Source: Tritrichomonas foetus (lineage: Eukaryota > Parabasalia > Tritrichomonadida > Tritrichomonadidae). Taken from it: a DNA stretch of 25,213 nt. The position numbers and the translations under genes are program-made. A model generated the notes under the pieces. It was not told the origin of the DNA, did not search any database, and saw nothing but the letters and a program-made list of their open reading frames with translations. The DNA lies in the NCBI GenBank assembly GCA_001839685.1, contig MLAK01001245.1, forward strand, positions 1 through 25,213, in the 5' to 3' direction. Positions 1 through 9,900 of this stretch are shown piece by piece (the stretch's first letter is position 1; each line of letters starts with the position of its first letter).

Positions 1-631
1 CTAAACATAATTATTTTGAGAGCATTTTCGACTATCTTATCAAAAAATAATTATTCAATTCTATCAAAAAGTTTATAAAAAGTGGATTTTCGACTGACTG
101 ATTTTTTCCCTCAAGAGCTATCCATGTGTTTGATTGAAAACAAGTGACTGATCAGCTGAAAGAATTGATATCATTTTCGTTGAAGATCTCTTAAAATTAT
201 TAGTTCATTTTTATGAGTTGAAAATCCATGAATGTCGACTACATTATTGAATTATATTCAAAAAGTGGTTACTCAAATTTATATACAAAACTTTTTCCGG
301 AAATATGTGGTCTTTTTTTGGATTAATTATCTTTCCTATATTGAGGAGCAAACTGGAATTATAATTCCACTATGAGTCGGATCGTCAATTTGATTATATT
401 CTATTGTTTATTCTTGACTAAACTCTTTCTACAATATCATTATTGAAATCTTTTCCTTTAATCAACACTCCACCAGAAAAGTTGATCTACCTGGTAAAAA
501 TTAACCTTACATGATAACGGTTTCTAATCATTCTTATTCGTCTTATCAAAAAGTTGAAAAATAGAATCTTTCAAAATAACGGATTCTCTATCGTCCAGCT
601 CAAAAATAAAAAAGCGCCGACAAGCATTTCT
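1..631. other. Non-coding region upstream of CLUAP1
   Basis: No credible gene is visible. The stretch is strongly A+T-rich and contains several short copies of a TATCAAAAAG-like word (near 38, 62 and 543), which looks like low-complexity drift rather than an ordered repeat. It probably holds the CLUAP1 promoter and the 3' flank of a gene lying outside the window. Confidence 0.5.
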
Positions 632-637
632 TCAATT
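632..637 (+). promoter_or_regulatory. Initiator-like TCAATT before CLUAP1
   Basis: TCAATT lies so that its A (634) would give a 15-nt leader before the ATG at 649. Trichomonad genes typically start transcription at an initiator TCA(+1)Py(T/A) within about 20 nt of the ATG. This copy has A instead of a pyrimidine at +2, so it is only a relaxed match. The homeodomain gene has the same TCAATT word at the same 15-nt spacing. Confidence 0.4.
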
Positions 638-648
638 CGACTACAAAA

Positions 649-1647
649 ATGACATTTCGCGAGATTAAACAGTTTACTGAAATCGTAAGAACGCTTGGAT
701 ATCCAAAAGCCGTTGGTGTTGATTCGTTTGACACTCCAAATTTCGGGATGATGGCGGATTTATTGCATTGGCTGTGCTCGTTATTTGACCCGGACATCGT
801 CATTTTGTCTGACCTGTCAAGCGAAAGTAGCCGTGTGGAGTTTATTCGCAGCATTGTCCAGCAGATGGCCATTAAATCAGGCATAAGGATGAACCCGCGA
901 AAACTTTACGGAGCTGACCGATTCGCTGTTCGAGAGATGCTGAAAGTTGCAGCACCAATTTACAAGGGCGTATCCGCCACTCTCGCAATCAACCAAATAC
1001 AGCATGAAAATCGCGATCAAGGAAAAGCTGACCCACCATCGGCCAAAAAGATATCCCAATTAAGCGCAAGTGTTCCAAAGCATTCAGTCGAACTTTATGA
1101 TGAACTCGATAAGGAATTAATGATTCGCGCCGAAAGAATGAAAATCCTCTCGACTATGCCTCCCCTCGATGCCGTTGAAAAGAACGTCTTATCAGCTGTC
1201 GATTCAGCCGCCACAAGACTCGATACTCTCCAGAAAGAACTCGAAAGATTATCATCAGACGAAGCCGCCCTTCAAACGAAAATCAAACAAAGAAAACACG
1301 AATACGATAGACAGTCAAAGCGCCTCATGTCGGTTCAGACAATCAGGCCGGCTTTCATGGACGAATATGAAGGGCTCGAACAAGAATTAGCAGAGCTCTT
1401 TAAGGTCCACTTCCAACACTACAGAAACATTGACTACTTCTCACACGAGCTTTCCTTGCAGGAGCAAAAGAAGAAGAAAATTTTGGAACAGAAGGAAAAG
1501 GAGCTCAAGAAATTCAGAAATAAGATTCGCCAAAATTTGGTCGTGTCAGTCATAAATTCGGTGAATAATGGCGGCGGTGTTGAAGCAAATGATGACGCAC
1601 TCTTCCAACCACAAAACGATAACTCAGACTCGGATGACAGCTTCTGA
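649..1647 (+). CDS. CLUAP1: Clusterin-associated protein 1 homologue (IFT38, IFT-B complex)
   Basis: 332 residues. CLUAP1/IFT38 (DYF-3, qilin) is a peripheral IFT-B subunit needed for anterograde intraflagellar transport and flagellum assembly. The N-terminus (MTFREIKQFTEIVRTLGYP, then DTPNFGMMADLLHWL) follows the family start, where human CLUAP1 has a nearly identical pattern. About residues 1-125 form the divergent calponin-homology-like domain with the family's KLYGADRFAV block. Residues about 150-300 are charged coiled coil and include the conserved SDEAALQTKIKQRK and RPAFMDEYEGLEQEL motifs. The tail is acidic and Ser/Asp-rich (NSDSDDSF). It is shorter than the human protein of about 413 residues, mostly at the C-terminus. 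The ATG at 649 is fixed by the family N-terminus and an initiator-like motif 15 nt upstream. An AATAAATAAA-rich stretch with TAAA words, the trichomonad polyadenylation type, follows the stop. Confidence 0.95.
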   Translation: MTFREIKQFTEIVRTLGYPKAVGVDSFDTPNFGMMADLLHWLCSLFDPDIVILSDLSSESSRVEFIRSIVQQMAIKSGIRMNPRKLYGADRFAVREMLKVAAPIYKGVSATLAINQIQHENRDQGKADPPSAKKISQLSASVPKHSVELYDELDKELMIRAERMKILSTMPPLDAVEKNVLSAVDSAATRLDTLQKELERLSSDEAALQTKIKQRKHEYDRQSKRLMSVQTIRPAFMDEYEGLEQELAELFKVHFQHYRNIDYFSHELSLQEQKKKKILEQKEKELKKFRNKIRQNLVVSVINSVNNGGGVEANDDALFQPQNDNSDSDDSF

Positions 1648-2116
1648 GAAATATATTAAAGGAATTTGGAATTTAAAGTGAATTTTACTGAAAATAAATA
1701 AAATTAAATATTTAATGATTTCTTATTTTACATCCATTGTGTTAAATGACATTCTAAGTGAAATATTTACTACTTTTATTCTCGAAATGTTCACCAGAAA
1801 AATCTCGAGAACGACACGCATATCTAGTTTGACTTTTTTCATTAAAGAATCCAAAAACGAAAATGTTTACTTGGCTCGATTGTTCAACAATCATTTCAGC
1901 TGTTGTTTCGAAAATAACTAAAGATTCTATTAAAATGGTATGAAGATATAATCTATAACTAATTAGTATCTTCGGAAATTATTATCATTTTTCAGGAAAT
2001 TATATCAAAGATAAAATAATCTAAATGAATGTAAAAATATCAGTTTAAAGTGAAAGAAAAAGAAACATTTTATTATATAGAGTAGATTTAAAACAAATAT
2101 TTGTGAACTTGGTATT
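1648..2116. other. Intergenic region between convergent CLUAP1 and Hsp110 genes
   Basis: No gene is supported. Both neighbours end here, so it should carry their two 3' ends, and TAAA-type polyadenylation words are frequent. A 7-bp inverted repeat (GAAGATA at 1942-1948, TATCTTC at 1967-1973) could form a weak hairpin. A short open frame at 1715-1921 has no recognisable protein character. Confidence 0.5.
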
Positions 2117-4354
2117 TCATGCAATATTACACCATCGTCCTTTCTTTGATTGCTTCATGGCTTCTTCATCCATTTCTTTAACTTTTGCTTCAAATCCTTC
2201 AAAAATTCCGACAACTTCATCAACATTAAAAACAGGATCTTCAAAACGATTCATATTTTTGACTTTTTCTAAATTTCCATCAAGTTTTGTCATAAATTGT
2301 TGAAATTCATCACGGATTAATGTAATTTTATCATCTTTTGACAATTCAGCATATTTTTGTAGTTTTTCAACGATTGATGTTGCTCGGGATTTCAAAGTAT
2401 TTTCCATATCAAAGATTTTCTTAAATGCTTTACTGCGAAGCATGGCAGGATTGGTCAATGTTTTAATTTTGTCAAGGCGACTTTGATATTCATTCAAAGG
2501 AAGCCTTTCAAACTCGTTTTCAGTGAACCATTCATGAATTTCAGAGACAGTTTTCTTACAATCTTCAAGTGTTTCTGGATTAAAACATTCTGGGAAGTCG
2601 CGAATGAATCCATTCTCAGCTTTAAAGATGAAGGATTCAAGTTCATTTCGAGTTGAGTCAATTTTTTCTTCGATTAAATCTTTTGCTTCCATTTCAGCTT
2701 CTTCTGCACGGAATTTCTGGATTTGTGAAGAAGATAGCCCAATTAATGGCTTGAAAGTCAATTTTGCCTGCTTTTGTTCACCATTGACTTCATAAACAGC
2801 TTCAATGAACTGAATCGTCGAAGATTGAGTCATTTGAACTCTCAAACAAACTTTCACAGGCTTATCTTCATCATCTTTTACAGACTCGCTTTTCTCAGAT
2901 TCATTAGTTGACGACTCATTATTTGATGATTCGTTATTAGGGGATTTATTGTTTGGTGTAACACTTTTTTCAGGATCAATGGAGATTGTTGCTTCAGCAA
3001 TGTCGCATTTATCACTGTAGAATTTGATAGTTGTTGATTTTTTAATCATTACTGGTAATCTGCATTTTGAGGGCACTTTTGAAAACTGTGTAAATACTTC
3101 ACAAACTTTTTGGCCTTCTTCGTCAGCCCACGACGCTTTTACTGCGTGAGGGGCAACATCTTTCACACTCATTTCGATTTTTACAGATGGTGATAAAATA
3201 GCAGCAATATAACCACTTCCAGTTGCGAAGCATTCATCCAAATTCAAACTTTGAGTTGGTTCTCTTCCAAAAATTTCAGTGATTCTACTTTTCACAAGTG
3301 GAATTCGAGAAGCGCCACCTAAACATTCAATTGCAAAAAGTTCTTCTTTTTTCACATGTGCAAGTTCCAATGCTTGAATAACTGGTGCTTCAATACGTGA
3401 AATCAACTCACCAATTTGAGATTCGAATTCTTCACGTGTGACAATAAAATTCATTTCATTTTCAGGCATAAAAGAATGCGTTTCAAATTGAACGACAGGA
3501 TTTATAGATAATTTCTTTTTTAATTCTTCTGTAGCTTTCCTAAAACGTAAGTATAATCTTTTATTAGCCGAAGGATTGAAATTTTGGCACTTTTGTTGAA
3601 TTTTTTCCACCAAAAATGAAATTAATTTATCAGTGAAGTGAGAACCGCCCAAATGTTCATCACAAGCAAAACTTTTAATACCTACAGAATTTTGTGAGAT
3701 CTTCGAAACTGCCACATTCATTGAAGAATCACCAAAATCAATAAAAACAACATTCACTGGTGATTCTTTTGATTCTGGAAGTCGCTTTTTATGATTAATT
3801 GTGTATGTAACGGCTGCTGCTGTTGTTGAATTCACTTGAGCGACACAATCAATTTTGGCAATTTCGCATGCATCAAAAAGTGCACGACGATGCATCTCAG
3901 TCCACCATGGAGATACAGCAATAACTAGTGAAGTGATCTGTGGTGAATTTTTTTGTGTTAAAGCCATCATCGATTTTAATAAATATGCAATGCATTGCTC
4001 TGGCCGTAAAATCTTCTCTTTCTTATCTTCATAGGTAATTTTAACACCTGTGAATCCATCATCAAGTTGGACGAGCTGATAAGGGACAATATTCGAGACG
4101 GTTTCCCTTTCTGGATCATTATATTTTAAACAGACTAACCTTTTCAGGTCACAAATCGTGTTCGAAACATGCTGTAATTGATTTTGTTGAGCAAAAATTG
4201 AGGCGCAGCGTCGAGATTCGGTATATAATACAATTGATGGTGATAAGCGTTCTGATCCTTCGTTTAAGAGAATATTAATGCCACCACTTGCTGGAACACC
4301 AATAACGATGTTTTTATTTCCAAAATCAAGGCCTGCGGCGATCCATGATGCCAT
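2117..4354 (-). CDS. Hsp110/Sse-type Hsp70-family chaperone
   Basis: 745 residues. Hsp110 proteins are Hsp70 relatives that act as nucleotide-exchange factors for cytosolic Hsp70 and hold unfolded proteins. The ATPase domain (about 1-385) has the phosphate-1 loop GLDFGNKN (8-15), the phosphate-2 segment IDFGDSS (about 205) and the adenosine-binding motif GGASRIP (about 345). The Hsp110 flavour shows in ILLNEGSERLSPSIV near residue 30 and in VVFIDFGDSSMNVAV, where canonical Hsp70 has a different consensus. A beta substrate-binding domain follows. It is interrupted at about 467-500 by an Asn/Ser/acidic loop (repeated NNES), as in the acidic loop of Hsp110. A long helical C-terminal domain follows. 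There is no ER signal peptide or HDEL/KDEL (it ends CNIA), so a cytosolic location is inferred. The ATG at 4352-4354 matches the family start. The gene is divergent from the MOCOS-like gene, 272 bp away. Confidence 0.93.
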   Translation of the reverse strand: MASWIAAGLDFGNKNIVIGVPASGGINILLNEGSERLSPSIVLYTESRRCASIFAQQNQLQHVSNTICDLKRLVCLKYNDPERETVSNIVPYQLVQLDDGFTGVKITYEDKKEKILRPEQCIAYLLKSMMALTQKNSPQITSLVIAVSPWWTEMHRRALFDACEIAKIDCVAQVNSTTAAAVTYTINHKKRLPESKESPVNVVFIDFGDSSMNVAVSKISQNSVGIKSFACDEHLGGSHFTDKLISFLVEKIQQKCQNFNPSANKRLYLRFRKATEELKKKLSINPVVQFETHSFMPENEMNFIVTREEFESQIGELISRIEAPVIQALELAHVKKEELFAIECLGGASRIPLVKSRITEIFGREPTQSLNLDECFATGSGYIAAILSPSVKIEMSVKDVAPHAVKASWADEEGQKVCEVFTQFSKVPSKCRLPVMIKKSTTIKFYSDKCDIAEATISIDPEKSVTPNNKSPNNESSNNESSTNESEKSESVKDDEDKPVKVCLRVQMTQSSTIQFIEAVYEVNGEQKQAKLTFKPLIGLSSSQIQKFRAEEAEMEAKDLIEEKIDSTRNELESFIFKAENGFIRDFPECFNPETLEDCKKTVSEIHEWFTENEFERLPLNEYQSRLDKIKTLTNPAMLRSKAFKKIFDMENTLKSRATSIVEKLQKYAELSKDDKITLIRDEFQQFMTKLDGNLEKVKNMNRFEDPVFNVDEVVGIFEGFEAKVKEMDEEAMKQSKKGRWCNIA

Positions 4355-4626
4355 TTTTTTGAAATTTTAAATGGTCGGATAATAATCACCCCTTCAAATA
4401 TGTGATCGCTAGAAGAAATCATATTAGCCTAGTTTGTTTGATTAAATAACCTTTCGACACAATTGATAGAAACCAAACAACTTTTTTATGCTTTAAATGG
4501 TCAGTGTGGTATTTGAATACTTTAGTCACTAAAGATTGATAAAAGATGGCAATAATTGGTCAAATATAGGCCAAATAACAATTCTGAATTTTCTTGGTCA
4601 TCTTTTTTCACATAAATCTCATTTTG
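4355..4626. promoter_or_regulatory. Divergent promoter region, Hsp110 / MOCOS-like
   Basis: This 272-bp spacer separates two divergently transcribed genes, so both promoters must lie here. On the minus side TTTCAAAAAAATG places a TCA 6 nt before the Hsp110 ATG. On the plus side TCATTTTG (from 4619) is a full match to the trichomonad initiator TCA(+1)Py(T/A), with A at 4621 and a 6-nt leader before the ATG at 4627. I saw no convincing heat-shock element of alternating GAA/TTC pentamers. Confidence 0.5.
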
Positions 4627-5736
4627 ATGGAAGAACAGATCGAAGAATTCATCAACATTCAATACCCGCAATTATCAGAAGCGACTTTTTTCGATTATCA
4701 ATTCACGTCACCAATTTCATCTCAACAAATTCAACGAATTAAGAAATTAAGCCAGAAATTAATCGCTTCTCCGCATTCCTCAGAAGAGCAAAGTGACTTT
4801 GATAGAACGCTGGCTCTTCTCCGAACAACAATCGCTGAACTTTTCTCGACAAATCTGATTAACTACACAGTTATTCTATTCCAAACGCCAGAAGCAGCAA
4901 TCGACGAAATATTCGAAAGTTTTCCATGGGGAAATAATTCGCACTACGTTGTTGATGATTCCTTTGAATTAGATATCGCCAATTATATTCATTATGCGGA
5001 AAAAGCAGGAGCAACTTCTGGAAATTTGAATACCACATCAAAATCAAAATCATTACTTTTGACAACTTTTTCAGAGAAAAAAATTGAAGAGGCCTCTCAA
5101 TTTCAAAAGAAAGGTTTTGGACTTCACCATGTACTTTTTGATGCGACACAAAGTGCTCCTTTTCATATTCCAAATCTAACAAAAAATCCATTTGATTTCT
5201 TCCTTCTATCTCTGAAAAAAATATGTGGAATTGAATTATGTGCTATGCTAATTAAATTACAAGCAGCAGAACAATTACGCCCGCAATTTTATGGAGGTGG
5301 AGCTGTTGCATTTAGCTGTGCTAGAGAGTATATTCATCGGAATTTTAAATCGCATACAAAGCGTCTGGAAAATGGTACACCTCCACTCGTTTCCATTTTT
5401 GCAGCTTATGAAGGCATTAACGTAATTTTGAAACTCAATAAAATAATTGAGATGAGTAAAAATGAAGAAAGGGTTCATTCTTTAATGAGGAAAATGGAAA
5501 AATTAATTACTGAAAACTTCACGAATATAACATGTGAAGTAAATGAATGGAAAAATGAAATAATTATTGAATTTGTAGACTGTGAAAATCCCAAAGATTT
5601 ACAAATTAAATATATTGAAAAGAAAGTTATTTTGGGCATAAACAAAAATAACAAATTGAGGGCGTCATTCGGGTTGATGAACCGCGAAAAAGATGTCACG
5701 AATTTTATAGATGCAACAAAAGTTATATTTTCATGA
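4627..5736 (+). CDS. Molybdenum cofactor sulfurase-like (class V aminotransferase fold) protein lacking the desulfurase cysteine
   Basis: 369 residues. It resembles the N-terminal PLP domain of MOCOS, a NifS-like enzyme that sulfurates the molybdenum cofactor. A block near residues 165-200 has Asp172 (LFDATQ), Asp190 and Lys198 (SLKKICG). The Asp-Lys spacing is 26, as I recall it for the human PLP-binding Asp and Schiff-base Lys. YGGGAVAFS (222-230), RLENGTPPLVSIFA and the final RASFGLMN block also follow MOCOS. Missing parts are the TGCFCNxGAC-like loop with the catalytic Cys, replaced by a short Cys-free stretch before RASFG; the early DHAG motif (here DYQF); and the C-terminal MOSC domain. 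An active desulfurase is therefore doubtful. An in-frame ATG exists at 4594, but the initiator at 4619-4623 would put transcription start downstream of it, so 4627 is preferred. A different PLP lyase or a pseudoenzyme is possible. Confidence 0.8.
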   Translation: MEEQIEEFINIQYPQLSEATFFDYQFTSPISSQQIQRIKKLSQKLIASPHSSEEQSDFDRTLALLRTTIAELFSTNLINYTVILFQTPEAAIDEIFESFPWGNNSHYVVDDSFELDIANYIHYAEKAGATSGNLNTTSKSKSLLLTTFSEKKIEEASQFQKKGFGLHHVLFDATQSAPFHIPNLTKNPFDFFLLSLKKICGIELCAMLIKLQAAEQLRPQFYGGGAVAFSCAREYIHRNFKSHTKRLENGTPPLVSIFAAYEGINVILKLNKIIEMSKNEERVHSLMRKMEKLITENFTNITCEVNEWKNEIIIEFVDCENPKDLQIKYIEKKVILGINKNNKLRASFGLMNREKDVTNFIDATKVIFS

Positions 5737-6117
5737 TGTGCTTCTCTTTCTCTTCTCTCGAGTTTTAAATTAGTGATTTTTATTGTATTGATAAAATATT
5801 ATTCTCTGATTTTGGTTATTTTTTTTCTCATGGAAAGTACCTCTGCATTACGACCAAAGGGATCATGAAAAAATGGAAATCATGTTTGTAACTTACGAAT
5901 CGTAAGATGATAAGCACAAAAACTTGAAGATATTTTTCCAATAGTATGTGGTCATGTTTTTGGTTCACATAAAATCATTTAACGTTTTTTATCGATTATC
6001 AAATAAAAGATTTTGTTGACAACAAAATGAGTGTAATTGCAAACAATATATAATAATAATTTCATTATTAAATTAATAAAATTGAGTTTTTTAATACATT
6101 AAAGAAAAAGAATGTCT
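5737..6117. other. Intergenic region between convergent MOCOS-like and Arl8-like genes
   Basis: I see no gene, RNA or ordered repeat here. The start is pyrimidine-rich (TTCTCTTTCTCTTCTCTC) and the rest is A+T-rich with TAAA words near both gene ends. Confidence 0.5.
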
Positions 6118-6660
6118 TTAGAGATTATCAATCATCCATTTTACGATTCCATCAACATTAGTTTTCTTTAAGGCTGAAGCAATGAAAAGTTGCACAGTTC
6201 TATTATCAATTTCTTGAAGCCGTAAAAGTGCAATAATATCATCAGCTTTCATTGCTTCAGCTTTATCACATTTATTTGCAATAATTAAAATTGGGATATC
6301 TCTAAAACTTTCATCAGATAAAAATATATCAAGTTGTAATTCGCTTGCTTTAACCGCTTCTTGATCTGCTGAATCAAGTACAAATATAATTACATCTGCT
6401 GTTTTTCCAAATAAAGTTTGAAGCATTCTATACATTTCATGGCCTCCAATGTCATTGACTTGAAAGTTTACGTTGCCAATTTGTGTGCTTGAAATATTGC
6501 TTCCTATCGTAGGAGAAACTGGAATATTTGTATCTTCGTTAGAAATTGCCCGCACTAAAGTAGTTTTCCCTGCATTTGGTAAGCCAACTAATACAACATT
6601 TAATTTTTTCTGGAAAAACAAACTGATGAGCCACCTCCAAAAACGCTTGAAAGGGTTCAT
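6118..6660 (-). CDS. Arf-family small GTPase, Arl8-like
   Basis: 180 residues, close to the 186 of animal ARL8. Arl8 recruits effectors and kinesin to lysosome-type membranes. Motifs are G1 GLPNAGKTT (26-34), switch I PTIG (50-53), G3 DIGGH (70-74), G4 NKCD (129-132) and G5 SAL (162-164). The N-terminus (NPFKRFWRWLISLFF) is an amphipathic helix without a Gly2 myristoylation site, as in Arl8 and Sar1. The pattern IGNVNF before DIGG and the length favour Arl8, and the long Sar1 insert before G5 is absent. G3 has His74 where Arf/Arl proteins have the catalytic Gln, a Sar1-like state, and Asn69 replaces the usual Trp. The ATG at 6658-6660 is preferred over a longer frame that starts with TTG at 6843, because the family begins at this helix and a TCA lies 9 nt upstream. 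A divergent trichomonad-specific Arl is equally possible. Confidence 0.85.
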   Translation of the reverse strand: MNPFKRFWRWLISLFFQKKLNVVLVGLPNAGKTTLVRAISNEDTNIPVSPTIGSNISSTQIGNVNFQVNDIGGHEMYRMLQTLFGKTADVIIFVLDSADQEAVKASELQLDIFLSDESFRDIPILIIANKCDKAEAMKADDIIALLRLQEIDNRTVQLFIASALKKTNVDGIVKWMIDNL

Positions 6661-6982
6661 ATGGATTTTGAAACGATACGAAAAATAATCTATCAAATTA
6701 CCTCTTTTTGACAAATGTGTCAAATTTAGGCTAACTAAAATTGGTAACGCTAATTTTACACGAACTTGTTTCAATCTTGAATCAAAAATTATACCCACAA
6801 TATCTCCAATCCATCGAAGAGATTTTAAGAATAACAAAGACAATGATCAAATTATAAACTATGAGTGAAGATATAAGAACAGTCACGGTAATGTAAAGTA
6901 TCGAATGACTCAATATTAAAAAATATGTAAACAAAAGTAATTATTTTTTAGAAAATTTATTTAAAAAAGTAATTATAAAATT
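6661..6982. other. Intergenic region between PDS5 and the Arl8-like gene
   Basis: About 320 bp between two minus-strand genes, so it carries the PDS5 3' end and the Arl8-like promoter. A minus-strand frame continues upstream of the Arl8-like ATG to 6843, but it has no ATG and no family similarity. TTTCAAAAT (TCA at 6669-6671 on the minus strand) lies 9 nt before the ATG. Confidence 0.5.
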
Positions 6983-9900
6983 TCATTTTTTCGTAGTTCT
7001 CTTTGATGATGCTTTTGTTGTAGTTTTCTTTGGTGAATTTGTAACAATTTTCCGCTTTGGAGACGCTTGGGATGTTGTCTTCTTTGGTGATTCTGTAGCC
7101 TTACGTTTTGGAGACACTTGGGATGTTGTCTTCTTTGGTGAATCTGCAGCTTTACGTTTTGGAGACTCACTTACTTCAACAGATGCCTTTCTGTTTGGAG
7201 AAGATTTTGGTGATGAATTTTTTGCTTGAGTCTTCTTTGGTGATTCTGTAACTTTCTTCTTTGGTGATTCTGTTACTTTCTTCTTTGGAGATTCTGTAAC
7301 TTTCTTCTTCGGAGACTTTACTGGTGTTGTTTGAGGAGCGTCATTTATTGAAGTGATTTCTTCTGATGGCTTCCTTTTCGTTTTGGTGATTCGTGGAGTT
7401 GATAAAGCAGATTTAGCTTTTGGTGCAATTGCTCTTTCTTGAGCTCGCGAAAGGGCTCTTTTTGTTCTTTTCATTGGCGATGAAGGTGCTGATTGCCCTT
7501 TAGAGTTTTCTTCTTCATCAAGTGTAGAAATTCTTGTTCTTGGCGATTTTAGTGGTTCCATTCCTGCCCTCAACAAATTTCTTGGTCTTACAGGACTTTT
7601 CATACTTTCCAATCCAGTTTGATTCATAATTTTCTTAAGGCGATCTCTGTCATCTGTTGGCTGTTTGAAATATCGACTAGAGAACTCAAACAGATGATCA
7701 TCGAAATTTTGATCCCATACTTTCCCTTTACCTAACTCTTTAACAATAATTATACCTAAATTACATAATTTTACCATGTTATCTGTATATTCTTCTTCTA
7801 CATCATCCAGCATTGAATATCTTGTGAATATTTCTGATATGAATGAATATTGTGTGGAATCTGCACAAAGAGGAGTAAGGAAGAATCTTAAATAAATGGA
7901 AAATGTAGCAAGATCGGGTAAATCTTCTGTAAAGTTTTCATGATGAGCAAGAATATTAATTAAATAAGGTAAAGCTGTTTCTGGGGCAATTTGTGTCTTA
8001 TATTCTTTAATTTGTGCCAAAACATTTCTTCTCCAATGAATTGCAGCTTCTAATTGTTTCTTTGCTTCATTCAAGTTAGTTTGAACAGGATCGGTCGCAG
8101 AAAGTGCAAACAATGCTAAAAATTGAATTGGAGTTGTGTGTCGTTTTAATGCTTCAGTTAAATAATTGATGGCTTCTTTTCGAACAGTTGCATTTTCATG
8201 CTGCATAATTCCAGCAAATGATCGAAAGATATCAGGTGTAATATAAGTAAAGCATGAACTAGCAGCGAAAAGATACGATCTAAATGTATCTGCTGGTGCA
8301 ATGTCCATTAAATAAACATGAAGTTCAATTGTTCTTTGGCTTTTTTCAGCCGAAATAATTTTCAGTGCAGATTTAGCAAAATCTGAATCTATTAATTTCT
8401 TATTTTTCATAATTTCATCAAACAAATCTTTTGTAAATGCATTTGTATCTGTGAAATGACCATAAAATTCTAATTTCATTTGGAATTCTTTCTTATCGAA
8501 AGAGATTTTAGATAAAAGCTTACTATTATTTTGGTTTTGTTGATACAACCGTGCAAAAACTTTCAAAGCAAGTTGGCGATCTTTTGAATTTGATGTTGTA
8601 AGAGGAACAAGAGCTTTCAATATCTTTGTTCTTTCAGCATCATCAAAATCAGTGTGCTTCATTGTAGCTAAAACAGTCAAATCTGTTTTATTTAAGCGTT
8701 TAAGAATTCTTGGAATTTCAACCTCGAATTCATCAGCGAAAATTTTTGCTATATCATAAACAACATCATATTTCTTACATTTTAACAAATCATCAACATT
8801 CAAAGGTGAAGGTTGATAAAGTCCCATTATTAATCTTGCATGATTTCCTTCCATTTTTTGTTTCAATGCCTTATTTAAGGTTTTTCTCTTTTTCTCATCC
8901 AAAGCATTCTGATAGAATGATTTAGGAACTTTCTTTAATATTTTCTTAAGTAATCTAAGATCAATATGCTTACTAATTATATCTTTCTTTTCTTTCGATT
9001 TTTCATAGTCTTCTAAATTGTTTCGAAATTCATTGGTGTCTCTGAGAATGTCAAGAAGTGGTTTTCGGTTTGAAATGTGAGAAGCAACTTCAATTAAAGA
9101 ATACTGTGAAACTAAAGCTGCAAATCCAAATAATGCAACATCTTTCGAAAATGGATAAAGTTCAATTACTTGTTCAATCAACCATTCAAAGTCACCAGAT
9201 CGTGATTCAAACAACTTTAACATAATCTTTAAAGCAACAACTCGAACATCATCTGAATTTTTATCTTTTAATCTTAATGAAATCATTTTTTCATCAAGTT
9301 TTATATCACGTGCATCCAAATGATAAATTCCTTTCATTACGGTAAGTCGAACCTCACTAGTTTTATCAGTAATTCGATCTTTTGCCATTTCCCAAACAGC
9401 GTCAGTTATAGCAGAAACTGCTGAACTGAAAATATCTTGATTTTGTGCCTTCATTAATTCTTTATTCTTTTTGAATTCTTTAATCTTTAATAAAATATTG
9501 AAACCAAATCTTACAACCATTGCACGAATTTTTGATTCACGATCAATATGTCTTTCTATTAATGACAAAATACAACTTTGATTTGATGTGTCAAAATCAA
9601 TTTCACCAAATTTTTCTGTTAATAGTGAAACTGCTGCAGTTCTAGTTTGAACGTCTTCATTGTTAATATCAACTTGGATATTTGAATATAATACTGTTAA
9701 TGGCATTCTTAAAATAGCTGCCGTTTTCTCAAAAATTTTGATGCAATCAACACCTGACAAATTTTGTGATGTGCTTCGAATTCCTTGAACAAATTCGGCT
9801 TGTTTTAGGCTATTGAATTTGAGAATTAACGTTTCAACGTTTTTATTTGTGAAAAATTTTTCGCATATTTCAATCAAAATTGATGGTGGAATTCTATCAC

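Noticed and set aside
1715..1921. Small plus-strand frame after CLUAP1
   Set aside because: No initiator, no domain, Phe/Ile/Ser-rich composition as expected for translated A+T-rich 3' flank.
2117..4354. Canonical Hsp70 or ER BiP
   Set aside because: The ATPase motifs are of the Hsp110 type, there is no signal peptide or ER-retention tail, and the substrate domain has an inserted Asn/acidic loop.
4594..4626. Earlier ATG for the MOCOS-like protein
   Set aside because: The best initiator match (TCATT at 4619-4623) lies downstream of it, and the extra 11 residues look like translated leader.
6661..6843. N-terminal extension of the Arl8-like protein by 61 residues
   Set aside because: It starts with TTG, not ATG, has no family similarity, and the ATG at 6660 coincides with the expected amphipathic helix and an upstream TCA.
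6973..7170. Open frame overlapping the PDS5 tail in another frame on the same strand
   Set aside because: The SPKK repeats keep a second frame open by their periodicity; the product is only a repeat shadow rich in Gln, His, Arg and Lys.
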